DNA of 64,000 nt from Roseitalea porphyridii (GCF_004331955.1 NZ_CP036532.1:1302001-1366000); one strand, 5' to 3'; counted from the first letter of the stretch, positions 26,229 to 35,009 are shown. Translations and numbers: made by a program. The notes: a model not told the origin generated them from the sequence alone.

Positions 26229-26477
26229 TTACTTCGTCACGTAGGGCAGAAGGCCCAGGAAGCGGGCCCGCTTGATCGCCTTTGCCAGTTCGCGCTGCTT
26301 CTTCATCGACACGGCGGTGATGCGCGAAGGCACGATCTTGCCGCGTTCGGAAACGTAGCGCTGAAGCAGCTTGACGTCCTTGTAGTCGATCTTCGGAGCG
26401 TTGGCGCCCGAGAACGGGCAGGTCTTGCGGCGGCGATGGAAGGGCCGGCGCGTCGGAAGCTGGTTGATATCGACCAT
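26229..26477 (-). CDS. rpsR: 30S ribosomal protein S18
   Basis: An 82-residue ribosomal protein that pairs with S6 on the platform of the small subunit. [34 protein letters not shown] and [16 protein letters not shown] are diagnostic. The start shares one base with the rpsF stop (TGATG), so the two are translated together. Confidence 0.97.
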   Translation of the reverse strand: MVDINQLPTRRPFHRRRKTCPFSGANAPKIDYKDVKLLQRYVSERGKIVPSRITAVSMKKQRELAKAIKRARFLGLLPYVTK

Positions 26478-26869
26478 CAGTTCTGGCCTCCCCTGTCACG
26501 GCGCGGACCGCCATCGCGGCGCGGGCCCCGGTCACGATCGCGGCGCTCGTCGCGACGCATCATCGCCGACGGGCCTTCCTCGAGTTCGTCGACCTTGACG
26601 GTCATGTAGCGCAGCACGTCCTCGTGGATGCGCTGCTGGCGCTCAAGTTCGTGCACGGCTTCGGCCGGCGCGTTGACGTTCAGCAGCGTGTAGTGCGCCT
26701 TGCGGTTCTTCTTGATGCGGAACTGGAGCGATTTCAGCCCCCAGCTTTCGACCTTGTCGACGCTGCCGCCATGTTCGGAGATGATCCCCTTGAACTGGTC
26801 GACGAGTTCGTCGACCTGGCCCGAGGAGATGTCCTGGCGCGCCAGGAACACATGTTCGTAAAGTGGCAT
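26477..26869 (-). CDS. rpsF: 30S ribosomal protein S6
   Basis: A 130-residue ribosomal protein. [32 protein letters not shown] and the [15 protein letters not shown] region are typical. The last 25 residues are an Arg/Asp/Gly-rich tail. It is the first gene of a minus-strand ribosomal operon. In many bacteria an S6:S18 complex represses this operon through its leader. Confidence 0.97.
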   Translation of the reverse strand: MPLYEHVFLARQDISSGQVDELVDQFKGIISEHGGSVDKVESWGLKSLQFRIKKNRKAHYTLLNVNAPAEAVHELERQQRIHEDVLRYMTVKVDELEEGPSAMMRRDERRDRDRGPRRDGGPRRDRGGQN

Positions 26870-27128
26870 CTGATTCTTGCCTTTCGTTTCGTTCCAGCCC
26901 GTCAGCGTCTAAGCCTCCTGCCCGGACGGGCCGCATGCGCGGCACGAAAGGCGAAGTCGACGGATCGAGAGCGGGATCTTCAGGGGCGCGCCACCATTGT
27001 CGTGAAGCAAAATGGCCTGCACCTGCGGCACAAGCCATCCCCCGTTCAGCCCCCGGCTGACCGGCTGGAGCGGATATATCGAACTTTGCCGAGAACGCAA
27101 GGGGGGTCGGCCGAGGCACGGTGCGTCG
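26870..27128 (-). promoter_or_regulatory. rpsF leader with candidate promoter and hairpin
   Basis: A 259-base gap with no gene. On the minus strand TTGCGT (27100-27095) and TATATC (27078-27073) are 16 bases apart and would start a transcript with a leader of about 200 nt. Within it GCCCGTCCGGGC (26931-26920) forms a short hairpin just upstream of an AGGAGG-like stretch. The leader is long enough for S6:S18 feedback control, though the conserved binding motif could not be confirmed by eye. Confidence 0.4.
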
Positions 27129-27632
27129 TCAGCCGCCCGTCCGTGCGAAACTGATCTCGCCGACGACGCGGTAGGTTTCGGCGTTTATGGGCGCGCTTGC
27201 GGTGGTGATCGAGAAACGATCGTCGCCGACCGTCCATCGCATCTGCCCCTTGAAGCGTTCGCCGGTGTCCGGGTCCCGGCCCCGGAAGGAGAGCGTCATG
27301 GTCCGGCCACGGCTGCGACCGGAGACCTCGGCGACCCCCGCCCCGAACGGGTTCGACCAGCGGCCGCTCAGTCTGCCGCCTTCGGCGGTCATCCGGCCCG
27401 ACAGGTCGAACCGCCGCCCCGGCGCCGCGCACCTGCCCGAAACCGACAGGCGCCCCTGAGCGTGGTCGACCCGGTTGGTCAGGCGGCAGCGCACGCGCTC
27501 GCGCGGCGCGTCGGGTCCGCGGCTCGCCCAACCCGCGCCCGCCCACTCGCCGCCCAGCGACAGCAGCGCTTCGGCCTTCGCCGGCACCGCCAGGCCGACC
27601 ACGACGATCATCAGGAGGGCCGCGCGGATCAT
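27129..27632 (-). CDS. Small secreted beta-rich protein, coupled to MMPL exporter
   Basis: A 167-residue protein with a signal peptide (MIRAALLMIVVVGLAVPAKA). The mature part starts LLSLGGEWAGAGW and then alternates short strands with G-R-L-S patterns (RLSVSGRCAAPG, FDLSGRMTAEGG, RLSGRWSNPFG). Two cysteines (VRCRLTN and GRCAAP) could form a disulfide. This suggests a small beta-barrel or lipocalin-like periplasmic fold, seen only by pattern. I do not recognise a named family. The start overlaps the MMPL stop by ATGA, so it is probably a periplasmic partner of that exporter. Confidence 0.75.
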   Translation of the reverse strand: MIRAALLMIVVVGLAVPAKAEALLSLGGEWAGAGWASRGPDAPRERVRCRLTNRVDHAQGRLSVSGRCAAPGRRFDLSGRMTAEGGRLSGRWSNPFGAGVAEVSGRSRGRTMTLSFRGRDPDTGERFKGQMRWTVGDDRFSITTASAPINAETYRVVGEISFARTGG

Positions 27633-29860
27633 CGGCGAAACCATCGCTGTCGCAGAAGCGCGGGCAGGAAGACCAGGTCGGCCAGCAGTGCCGTGATGAA
27701 GGTCAGGATCAACATGGTTCCGAACAGCCGAACGGTCGCGAATGCGCTCAGATAGACGACCAGCAGGCCGACGCACAACAGCAGCGTCGTCGCGATCATC
27801 GCCCGCCCGGTTCCCTCGAGCGACCGGCGCAAGGCAGCGTCGACGGCGTGTCCGTCGCGCCGCTCGCGGTCGAACCGGCTGACGAAGTGGATCGAATCGT
27901 CGACCGCGATACCGAATGCGACAGTCAGCGCGAGCGCTGCCGTCGGGATCATCCGTCCGCCATCGATCAGGTGCAATGCCGCGCCGGCCACCGCCAGCGG
28001 CAACAGGTTCGGAAGCATGAGCGCGATCGTCAGCATCGGCCAGCCAAGCGCCGCCGCGACCAGCACCACGGAGGCAAGACACGCCATGACGAGCCCGATC
28101 GACAACTGCCCGATGATGTCGAGCGGTTCGTGGCGCATGAGCACCGGCAGGCCGCTGACGCGGGCTGCCCCGCTTGCCCGCGCGCTCTGTTCGAACCGGT
28201 CGAACCTTGCCAGCGTCGCTTCATCGCGCATCGGATCGCCCATCGGCACCATCACGCGCGCCGTCTGCGCGTCCTCGGAGGCCAGTTGCCGCAGCAGCGC
28301 CGGCGGAACATCGGCCAATTCGTCAGGTGTCGGCGGCCGTCCCAAGATGCCAAGCTGTGCCGCCAATGTGGCCAGCGAGATCACGGCCAGTTGCGGGCTT
28401 TCCTCCTGTAGGCGCTCGCTCGCGGCGACGAGCCGGTCCCAGCCCGGGCCGGTCCTCCAGCCGCCCTGGGCTTCCAGATCGAAATCGACCCAGGCACGAA
28501 AGAACCCGCCGAAATCCCGTTCGATGACATTGGACGCGCGATAGACGGCGCTGTCCTGCGCCAGGTTCCCGCGATAGGTGAACCAGGGCTCGGTCAGCGA
28601 CACGGCGAAGGCCGCTGCGAGCCCGATCAGCATGCCGGTCGCGATGACGACGCGCCCGTGGTTGAAGACGAGCCGGCCGAACAGTGGCGGCACGCCGACG
28701 GTGCGCCGTCGCGCAAGGCGCGCCGCCGCGCCGGCGGGCATGAACCGCGCAAGAAGGGCGAAGGCGACCAGAACGACCAGATAGGCCGAGAGCGTCGACA
28801 GCGCCCCGAGCAGGGCCAGTTCCCGCAGGGGCTCGCTGTCGGCGATGGCGATGGCGGCGAATGCGACGGCGGTGGTGATCGCCGTCAACCCGCAGGCAGG
28901 ACCGACGCGGAGGGCGGTATCGGCGATGCGCCGCGGGGTCGGAGTGGTCGCCGGCGCGTCTTCAAGAAGATGCATGACCAGATGCACGCTGTCGGCAAGG
29001 CCGAGCACCAGCACCAGGACCGGCACGACATTGGTGATCACGGTGATCGGCAGGCCGGTCGCCGCGAAGATGCCGAGCGTGACCAAGAGACCGGCGGCGG
29101 CGGGTGCGGCGGTCAGCGCCGCAACCCGCAGATCGCCGAAGATCACCCAGCACATCAGCACGCCGAGCAGGCCGCCGACCAGGTTCAGACGGATCAGGTC
29201 GACGCGCAGCGCTTCGACGATGTCGACCGCCATCGCCGGTTCGCCGGCGACCGTATAGGCGAGGCCGGGCGCACCGAACGCATCGGTCAGCGCTCCGATC
29301 GTCGAGAGCAGCGTCCGCGTCTCGGGGCTGCCGTGGGGCAGGTCTATGGCGACGGCCATCAACAGCGCCGTCCGGTCCGGGCTGATCAGCGGCGGCAGCG
29401 CGCCGGTGAGTTCCGAAAAGGCCGCGATCCGTGGCTCCAGCGTGTCCGGATCGATCGGTTCGGGCACCATCGGCTCGCCGGGATAGGCCTCGTGGTCGGG
29501 CGGAAAGCGCAGCGCGAACGGCGACAGGACGTAGTTGACGTGGTCGGTCAGCTCGAGTTCGAGCGCAAGGTCGCGCATCTGCCGATAGGCATCCGCCGAA
29601 AAGCCGGCCGGATGCTCGGCGAGAACGAGGATATCCTGCTCCGCACCCCTGAGGTCTTCGGACAGGGCACGATAGTCGCGCGAGACGGCGCTGTCCGATG
29701 ACAGCGTACGCACGACATTGTCGTCGAAGCGCAGCTGCGGCAGGAGGGCGAGCGCGCCGAGCATGACCAGGCTCAGAACGAACGAGGCTCGCATCGGATT
29801 TCGCGACGCCCAGGCGCCCGGAAGCCCCAGGACATCGAAAAGCGCTAGCGTCGGTTTCAC
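27629..29860 (-). CDS. MMPL/RND-superfamily lipid-type exporter
   Basis: A 743-residue inner-membrane protein with two related halves, each a periplasmic loop domain and a helix bundle of the sterol-sensing/MMPL type. Asp residues in the core helices are visible in LGLADSVHLVMHL (first half) and FGIAVDDSIHFVSRF (second half), typical proton-relay positions. Such proteins (HpnN-like, MmpL) move hopanoids or other lipids to the periplasm or outer membrane. I chose a GTG at 29860 that overlaps the upstream DUF5995-like stop (GTGA); the longer frame runs into that gene. Cargo unknown. Confidence 0.86.
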   Translation of the reverse strand: MKPTLALFDVLGLPGAWASRNPMRASFVLSLVMLGALALLPQLRFDDNVVRTLSSDSAVSRDYRALSEDLRGAEQDILVLAEHPAGFSADAYRQMRDLALELELTDHVNYVLSPFALRFPPDHEAYPGEPMVPEPIDPDTLEPRIAAFSELTGALPPLISPDRTALLMAVAIDLPHGSPETRTLLSTIGALTDAFGAPGLAYTVAGEPAMAVDIVEALRVDLIRLNLVGGLLGVLMCWVIFGDLRVAALTAAPAAAGLLVTLGIFAATGLPITVITNVVPVLVLVLGLADSVHLVMHLLEDAPATTPTPRRIADTALRVGPACGLTAITTAVAFAAIAIADSEPLRELALLGALSTLSAYLVVLVAFALLARFMPAGAAARLARRRTVGVPPLFGRLVFNHGRVVIATGMLIGLAAAFAVSLTEPWFTYRGNLAQDSAVYRASNVIERDFGGFFRAWVDFDLEAQGGWRTGPGWDRLVAASERLQEESPQLAVISLATLAAQLGILGRPPTPDELADVPPALLRQLASEDAQTARVMVPMGDPMRDEATLARFDRFEQSARASGAARVSGLPVLMRHEPLDIIGQLSIGLVMACLASVVLVAAALGWPMLTIALMLPNLLPLAVAGAALHLIDGGRMIPTAALALTVAFGIAVDDSIHFVSRFDRERRDGHAVDAALRRSLEGTGRAMIATTLLLCVGLLVVYLSAFATVRLFGTMLILTFITALLADLVFLPALLRQRWFRR

Positions 29861-30555
29861 GTCGGCCCGTGCGCGCAGGCGATGCGCGCCCGGGCGTCCG
29901 CCCATGCCGACCGGCGCCAGGCACGCAGCCATCCTCCCCATACCGCGATCAACCCGTTAGGGCTTTGCGCCGCAAGGCGCGAGCCGAGGAGCGGTCCTCC
30001 GGTCTGGCGATTGTGATCGCAGAAGGCGACGGCCGCCTCGGCGAAGGATCGGTCGCAGACCGAGCCGAACATCAGCGTTTCGAACGCGTCCAGATCGGGC
30101 AGCCGGCCATGGGCCAGGCGGTGGTCGGCGGCCGTGCGGACGATCGCGTCCCGCAAATCGATGGTCGTGTGGGCGTGCACGCCGGCGATGACGATCCGCC
30201 AGGCATCGGCCGGTCGGTGCCGCCAGTGCGGACTGCGGCAAGCGTCGAAATAAGGCTTCCAGTGGGCCGGGCAGGAGCTGCGGCCCGCGATGACCGCGCC
30301 CACGCGCTCTTCATAGAGCGCAAAGAAATGCGGAATCAGGCGGAAGACCATGTCGGCGTCCGGCTGGCCCGAAAGGCGCTCTACCCAGTGTACCGTCGAG
30401 CACCGGTAGAGCCGGGCGAACAGCTCATGTGGTGTGCCATCGAGTGCCGCAACCCGTTGGTCGAGCCTGGCCGCGACCGTTTCGGCCGCTGCCCCCGGAG
30501 AGGGCGTGACCCCTCCGGTGTCTGCGTGTGTCGGTGCGGCTGCCGTGCTCGTCAT
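29857..30555 (-). CDS. DUF5995-like protein, first gene of MMPL operon
   Basis: A 232-residue soluble, mostly helical protein. The layout ARLDQRVAALD, ELFARLYRCST, HFFALYEERVGAVI, HWKPYFDAC and GVHAHTTIDLRDAIV resembles DUF5995, whose members carry a His-x-N/T-x-D-L block. His and Asp in HAHTTIDL could bind a metal or act in catalysis. I am not certain of the family. It has no signal peptide. It overlaps the MMPL gene by GTGA and is the promoter-proximal gene of the trio. Confidence 0.6.
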   Translation of the reverse strand: MTSTAAAPTHADTGGVTPSPGAAAETVAARLDQRVAALDGTPHELFARLYRCSTVHWVERLSGQPDADMVFRLIPHFFALYEERVGAVIAGRSSCPAHWKPYFDACRSPHWRHRPADAWRIVIAGVHAHTTIDLRDAIVRTAADHRLAHGRLPDLDAFETLMFGSVCDRSFAEAAVAFCDHNRQTGGPLLGSRLAAQSPNGLIAVWGGWLRAWRRSAWADARARIACAHGPT

Positions 30556-30636
30556 CCCCCGGCCCCCTGCTCAGCCGGAAAGACTGTATGGGAGGGCCGG
30601 GCCTGCGGCAAGCGGCGAGCCGGAACGGGACGGCCG

Positions 30637-31572
30637 TCAGGTCGAAAACAGCCAGGCCGTGTAGGCGGCATAGGAGCCGAGCAGGACCAGCCCCCAGATG
30701 CGGCCGATCCTGCGTCCACGCGCCAGGATCGCGGCGAAGACGATCGTTGCCGCCACGAGCACGAGCGCGTCGCCGGGCTTCAGCACGCCGGCGCCCGGGA
30801 TCGGCGCGACGAGCGCCGTGATCCCGAGGATCCCGAGTATGTTGAAGATGTTGGAGCCGATCACGTTGCCGATCGCGACGGCTCCCTGCTTCCGGATCGC
30901 GGCGATGAGCGTGGTCGCCAGTTCGGGCAGGCTGGTGCCGACTGCGACGATCGTCAGCCCGATCACCGCCTCGGAGATGCCGAGGTCGCGCGCGATGGCG
31001 GTCGCGCCCCGGATCAGCATTTCGGCACCCGCAAACAGCAGCACCAGCCCGGCGATCAGGAAGGCGGCGATCACCAACGGCCTGTCCCCGGCCCGTTCGG
31101 CGGGCGCCGGTTCGGCGGTCGCTCCGGCACTCGAGCCGGCGCGCACGGCATTGAACAGATAGAGCGCGAGCAGGGTGAGCAGTCCGAGGCCCACCAGCCG
31201 GCCGATCGTCTCGAGGAACAAAAGCGCGGCTGCTGCAAGCCCGACGAGCGCCATGACGGTGACGTCGGCGCGGCTCGACCGGTCCATTGCCGCAATCGGC
31301 GCGATCGTGATGCCGAGGCCTGCGATCAGCAGGATGTTGGCGATGTTCGAGCCGATCACGTTGCCGAGCGCGATTGCCGGCGTGCCCGCCAGCGCGGCGC
31401 GCACCGAGACCAGGAGTTCGGGCATGGAGGTGCCGAAGCCGACCACGACGACGCCGACGACGAACGTGCTCAGACCCAGCCTGAGCGCCGCCGAGACGGC
31501 GCCCCTGACCAGCATTTCCCCACCGGCGAACAGCGCGGCGAGACCCGCCACGACAAGGACGATGTCGATCAT
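30637..31572 (-). CDS. CaxB/YrbG-type calcium/sodium exchanger
   Basis: A 311-residue inner-membrane antiporter with ten helices in two inverted halves. Both alpha-repeats are intact: GFGTSMPELLVS with GNVIGSNIANILL, and VGTSLPELATTL with GNVIGSNIFNILGI. Conserved Glu and Asn in these bind Ca2+ and Na+. A second homologue lies at 60729-61688. It follows a 96-residue membrane protein by 10 bases, so they share a transcript. Confidence 0.92.
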   Translation of the reverse strand: MIDIVLVVAGLAALFAGGEMLVRGAVSAALRLGLSTFVVGVVVVGFGTSMPELLVSVRAALAGTPAIALGNVIGSNIANILLIAGLGITIAPIAAMDRSSRADVTVMALVGLAAAALLFLETIGRLVGLGLLTLLALYLFNAVRAGSSAGATAEPAPAERAGDRPLVIAAFLIAGLVLLFAGAEMLIRGATAIARDLGISEAVIGLTIVAVGTSLPELATTLIAAIRKQGAVAIGNVIGSNIFNILGILGITALVAPIPGAGVLKPGDALVLVAATIVFAAILARGRRIGRIWGLVLLGSYAAYTAWLFST

Positions 31573-31582
31573 GTCGAATTGC

Positions 31583-31873
31583 TCAGTTCTGCCAGTCGCG
31601 TTCGGCTTCGAGCGCCATGACGCCGACCTTCCAGCACGCCCACAGCGCGGGAGCGCCGATCAGGGCGCCGACCAGAGCCAGGCCGATGAGGCCGAAATGC
31701 AGCGTGTTGGCGAACGCCCAGATCGCCGCCCCGGCCACGGCCAGAATGTGCAGATCGACGAAAATGGCGGAGATGATCGCGGTGAAGAGGGCGGCGAGGG
31801 TCAGGTGCCGGACGGCAACGGCCGGTTGCGCCGGATCGGCCGCATCCGGTGCAGGCGAAAGGGGGGAAGACAT
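31583..31873 (-). CDS. Small two-helix membrane protein
   Basis: A 96-residue protein with two hydrophobic segments (about 24-46 and 51-75) and a polar Pro/Ala-rich N-terminus. No family recognised. The stop lies 10 bases before the exchanger start, which suggests cotranscription and perhaps an accessory role. The 194 bases upstream (31874-32067) hold no gene or clear regulatory motif. Confidence 0.6.
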   Translation of the reverse strand: MSSPLSPAPDAADPAQPAVAVRHLTLAALFTAIISAIFVDLHILAVAGAAIWAFANTLHFGLIGLALVGALIGAPALWACWKVGVMALEAERDWQN

Positions 31874-32067
31874 CGTCGATGTGCTCGCGGAAACGGCCCG
31901 CTGTGCAGGGGCCGGACGCTGCTATCAAGGCACTCGCTGATCGTTTTTCAAGACCTCATCCAAGCCAAGTTGCACCGGTGCCCATTCGGGTTATCTCCCC
32001 AATCCCTCCTCAGCCCCGATCGTGACCGTGCCGGATAATGCAGCGGCGCGTGGGTGTGTCCGTCGTC

Positions 32068-32805
32068 TCAACGACCCAGCGCCTCGACCACCTTTTCCGC
32101 CGCGGCTGCGCCGGAAAACTGCTGCTGGCCGGTGATCAGATTGCCGTCGCGCACGGCAAAAGCCTTGAAAGGCGCGTTGACGACGAAATTGGTGCCGCCG
32201 AGCTTTCCTGCTTCCTCCTCGATCCAGAAGGGCTGGATCTTCTGGCCGACGAAATCGTCGGCGAATTTCTCCTCGGCGTCGGCGAACCCGGTCCAAGTCC
32301 TGCCGGCCACCAGCAGCGTACCGTCGGACAGTTTCGTCTTCAGCAGAACGCAGGTCGCGTGGCAGACGATCGCCACGATCTTGCCGGCCTCGTAGGCGCG
32401 CGCGACGAAACCGTGCAGGTCGTGATCGTCGATCATCGTGATCATGGGCGACTGGCCGCCGGCCAGGAAGATCGCGTCATAGTCGTCGAGCGAGACATCG
32501 GCCAAGGACCTGGTGCCTTCCAGAAGGCCGGCATGGCTCGGCGACATCTTGAAGCCGAGCGAGATAATGTCGTGGGCCGAATAGCCGCTGTCGTCCTGCG
32601 GGTCGGAGAAGCCGTCGGCAGCCAGATCGCCGCCCTTGGGCGAGACGATGTCGACGCCATAGCCGGCCTCGGTGAAGACCCAGTAAGGGTGGGTCAGCTC
32701 GGCCCACCAGAAGCCGACCGGCCAACCGGTGACCGGCGAGGTCGCCGGATTGGCGGCGATCATCAGAATGCGTTTTTCGCCATGGGTGTCGATGGAGGCG
32801 GTCAT
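32068..32805 (-). CDS. DJ-1/PfpI family protein (type 1 glutamine amidotransferase-like)
   Basis: A 245-residue protein of the Hsp31/DJ-1 branch. The nucleophile elbow is IVCHATCVLL, with the first Cys as active-site candidate, and GGQSPMITMIDD plus GFWWAELTHPYWVF are typical of the Hsp31-like glyoxalase III/deglycase group. Likely role: detoxifying methylglyoxal or repairing glycated molecules, though the group is functionally diverse. Third gene of an operon with an ABM-domain and an F420-reductase-like gene. Confidence 0.85.
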   Translation of the reverse strand: MTASIDTHGEKRILMIAANPATSPVTGWPVGFWWAELTHPYWVFTEAGYGVDIVSPKGGDLAADGFSDPQDDSGYSAHDIISLGFKMSPSHAGLLEGTRSLADVSLDDYDAIFLAGGQSPMITMIDDHDLHGFVARAYEAGKIVAIVCHATCVLLKTKLSDGTLLVAGRTWTGFADAEEKFADDFVGQKIQPFWIEEEAGKLGGTNFVVNAPFKAFAVRDGNLITGQQQFSGAAAAEKVVEALGR

Positions 32806-32817
32806 GGGCGTGTCCTT

Positions 32818-33372
32818 TCAGGAAACGGTCTTGGTTGCGGGATAGATGAAGCGCGCGAGAGCGCGGGTCAGGCGGGGCATGATCACGTAGGTCAGCAGCG
32901 TGACCTGCAGGACCACCACCAGAAGCAGCCTGAGCGGCAGCGGCCAGCCGCCGATCAGCGGCGCGAGCGCCAGGTTGAGGACGAGCACCAGCGTGAAGAC
33001 CACGGCGATCAGCAGAAGCGCCATGCGGTGCGGGGAGGGCTGGGCGACGACCGTGCCCGGCGGCGGATCGAACCAGACCTCAAGGCCCGTCATCCGGTCC
33101 CAGACGGCATCGCCGTCGACGTGCGGCGCGATCTCGGCGAGAAAGCGTGCGCGCATATCCGAGCGCTCGAAGGCTTCGAGGTTCTCGAGCGAATCGAAGC
33201 GAAAGATGCTGGTGTATTCGCGTTCGTCCGCCTTTGGCCGATGCAGTTCGGCCCCGATATAGCCGGGCAGGTCGGCGGCGGCGCCGGTCAACCGTTCCAG
33301 CCAGTCCTCGTAGGCGGCCTGCGAGCCTGGCCTGACCCGGCGGCGGGCGACGACCGTCACGGGCCCGCTCAT
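32818..33372 (-). CDS. Membrane-tethered antibiotic biosynthesis monooxygenase (ABM) domain protein
   Basis: A 184-residue protein. Residues about 5-95 are an ABM dimeric alpha/beta-barrel domain (VTVVARRRVRPGSQ, DLPGYIGAELHRP, YTSIFRFDSLENLEAFERS). Two hydrophobic helices follow (about 117-137 and 145-165), so the domain sits on the inner membrane. ABM proteins act on quinones, haem or polyketides; no substrate is known here. Its start overlaps the stop of the upstream F420-reductase-like gene (ATGA). Confidence 0.83.
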   Translation of the reverse strand: MSGPVTVVARRRVRPGSQAAYEDWLERLTGAAADLPGYIGAELHRPKADEREYTSIFRFDSLENLEAFERSDMRARFLAEIAPHVDGDAVWDRMTGLEVWFDPPPGTVVAQPSPHRMALLLIAVVFTLVLVLNLALAPLIGGWPLPLRLLLVVVLQVTLLTYVIMPRLTRALARFIYPATKTVS

Positions 33373-34013
33373 GAGCGCGCTCCGCGTTCCAGCGCCGCCA
33401 GGGCCCAGTTCCGGCCCTTGCCGCGGGCGATCGCCTGATTGATCCAGACCAGCGCGTAGGGTTCGAGCAGGCGCGCCTTCGTGATGTCGCCTGCATCGAG
33501 CGGCTCGAAGCCCAGATCGGCAAGAAGGACGGCGACGCGCGCCTTGGCGGGCTCATTGTCGCCGGCCATGAACATCGCCGGTGGTACCGGAAAACCGGAG
33601 GCATCGGCCATGATCTCGGCGCCGACCTGGTTCAGCGTCTTGACCACATGCGCGTCGGGCAACCAGGCGGCGACCTGCTCGCCGCCCGACGTGTCGTGCC
33701 CGAGCGCAAGGCCCATCCCCAGCGGCGTGCGCGCGATCGGGTTCATGCAGTCGATCACGGTCTTGCCCGCAAGACCGCCCAGTTCACCGACGACGCTCTC
33801 GGCTGCCGCCCAGGGCAGGGCAAGAACGATGGTCCCGGCGTTCGCTGCAGCATCGCCCGGCCTGGCGACGTCCGCGCCGAGGGAAGTGGCGAACGTTCGG
33901 GCCGGTTCGTCGCCGCCTGCGCGCACGCCCAGGGTCACGGTGTGACCGGCGCGCCGCCAAGCGGTGGTCAGGGCCCGTCCGACATTGCCGGCGCCGATGA
34001 TGGCTATCTGCAT
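33369..34013 (-). CDS. NADP-binding F420-reductase-like oxidoreductase (NPD)
   Basis: A 214-residue Rossmann-fold protein. MQIAIIGAGNVGRALTTAW is the dinucleotide site. VIDCMNPIARTPLG and HVVKTLNQVGAEIM match the NADPH-dependent F420 reductase / pyrroline-carboxylate-reductase-like family (NPD), most of whose proteobacterial members do not use F420. I chose the ATG at 34013; the longer frame has no support. First gene of a three-gene operon read away from a LysR regulator 78 bases off. Confidence 0.83.
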   Translation of the reverse strand: MQIAIIGAGNVGRALTTAWRRAGHTVTLGVRAGGDEPARTFATSLGADVARPGDAAANAGTIVLALPWAAAESVVGELGGLAGKTVIDCMNPIARTPLGMGLALGHDTSGGEQVAAWLPDAHVVKTLNQVGAEIMADASGFPVPPAMFMAGDNEPAKARVAVLLADLGFEPLDAGDITKARLLEPYALVWINQAIARGKGRNWALAALERGARS

Positions 34014-34106
34014 GGTCCGCTGCTTCCCGCTTGGCGTGGCGATGACGGCGGGATAGAACCTCGGCGAATGAAACAAAAATGAAATCGATAAATGAGTGAT
34101 ATCGAT
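34014..34106. promoter_or_regulatory. Divergent LysR operator region with paired ATCGAT boxes
   Basis: The intergenic strip between the NPD operon and the LysR gene is AT-rich near the LysR start. Two ATCGAT palindromes lie at 34084-34089 and 34101-34106, 11 bases apart; the second is inside the first codons of the LysR gene. LysR-type proteins bind spaced half-sites of this kind, so autoregulation and control of the divergent operon is the natural reading. Confidence 0.4.
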
Positions 34107-35009
34107 AGAACTTCATTACGTCAGCTTGATCTGACGGTGCTTCTGGTCTTTCTGGCAATGATGCGTCACCGCAAGGTCGTGTCGGTGGCTGCCGAGATGG
34201 GGCTGACGCAATCGGCGATCAGCCATTCCCTAAAGCGGCTTCGGCAGGCCTTTTCCGATCCGCTGTTCCTGCGGCAGCCGCATGGCATGGAGCCGACATC
34301 GGTCGCGCTGGCGCTCGAACCCGTGATCCGGTCCGCCGTCGAAACGCTCGACGCGGCGCTGCGCACGCCCGCGCCCTTCGAGCCGGCGACCGCCGAAGGC
34401 ACGGTCCGGCTTGCGGCCAACGACAATGAGATCGCCACGCTGTTGCCGGCGCTGCTGTCCGATCTGCACCTGGCCGCGCCCGGCCTGCGCGTCAGCGTCC
34501 AGGCGCTCGATCGCAGGGCCGCCGCCGCCGCGCTGGCTTCGGGCGAGATCGATCTGGCTCTGGGCTTCTTTCCGAGCCTGCCGGCAACGCTGGAACGGTA
34601 TGAACTGTTTGAGCAGGGGTACCGCGTTGTCGCCCGCGCCGGGCATCCGCAACTCGCGGAAAGGCTCGATCTGGAGACCTATCTGAAATGCCGCCATGTG
34701 ATCGTCTCGCCCCGGGGCGATCTGACCGGCATTGTCGATGCGGCGCTCGAAGAAAGGCGTCGGAAGCGGGTCGTGAGCGCGGCGCTGCCCTTTTTCATGC
34801 CCGCGCTCGAAACCGTGGCGACCACCGATCTCATTGCCACGCTGCCCGAGCGGTTGGTGATCCGTCATGGCGAGCGCTTCGGCCTTTCGGTATTCGCACC
34901 GCCCCTGGCACTGCGCGCGATCGCCATTTCCGCCATTGTGCACAAGCGCAACGCGGCAAGCCCGCTGCACACATGGCTGATCGGCCGCCTCAATGCCCTG
35001 TTCGGCTGA
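34092..35009 (+). CDS. LysR-family transcriptional regulator
   Basis: A 305-residue regulator with an N-terminal winged helix (LDLTVLLVFLAMMRHRKVV through LTQSAISHSLKRLRQAF) and a periplasmic-binding-protein-like effector domain. It diverges from the NPD-ABM-DJ-1 operon, its likely target. The family's NodD/SyrM/LinR-like subgroup shares the LRQLDLTVLLVF type of start. Effector unknown; a redox-active or electrophilic compound would fit the neighbours. Confidence 0.92.
   Translation: MSDIDRTSLRQLDLTVLLVFLAMMRHRKVVSVAAEMGLTQSAISHSLKRLRQAFSDPLFLRQPHGMEPTSVALALEPVIRSAVETLDAALRTPAPFEPATAEGTVRLAANDNEIATLLPALLSDLHLAAPGLRVSVQALDRRAAAAALASGEIDLALGFFPSLPATLERYELFEQGYRVVARAGHPQLAERLDLETYLKCRHVIVSPRGDLTGIVDAALEERRRKRVVSAALPFFMPALETVATTDLIATLPERLVIRHGERFGLSVFAPPLALRAIAISAIVHKRNAASPLHTWLIGRLNALFG

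Noticed and set aside
27129..35009. Prophage or integrative element
   Set aside because: No integrase, attachment repeats or phage genes; codon use resembles the host.
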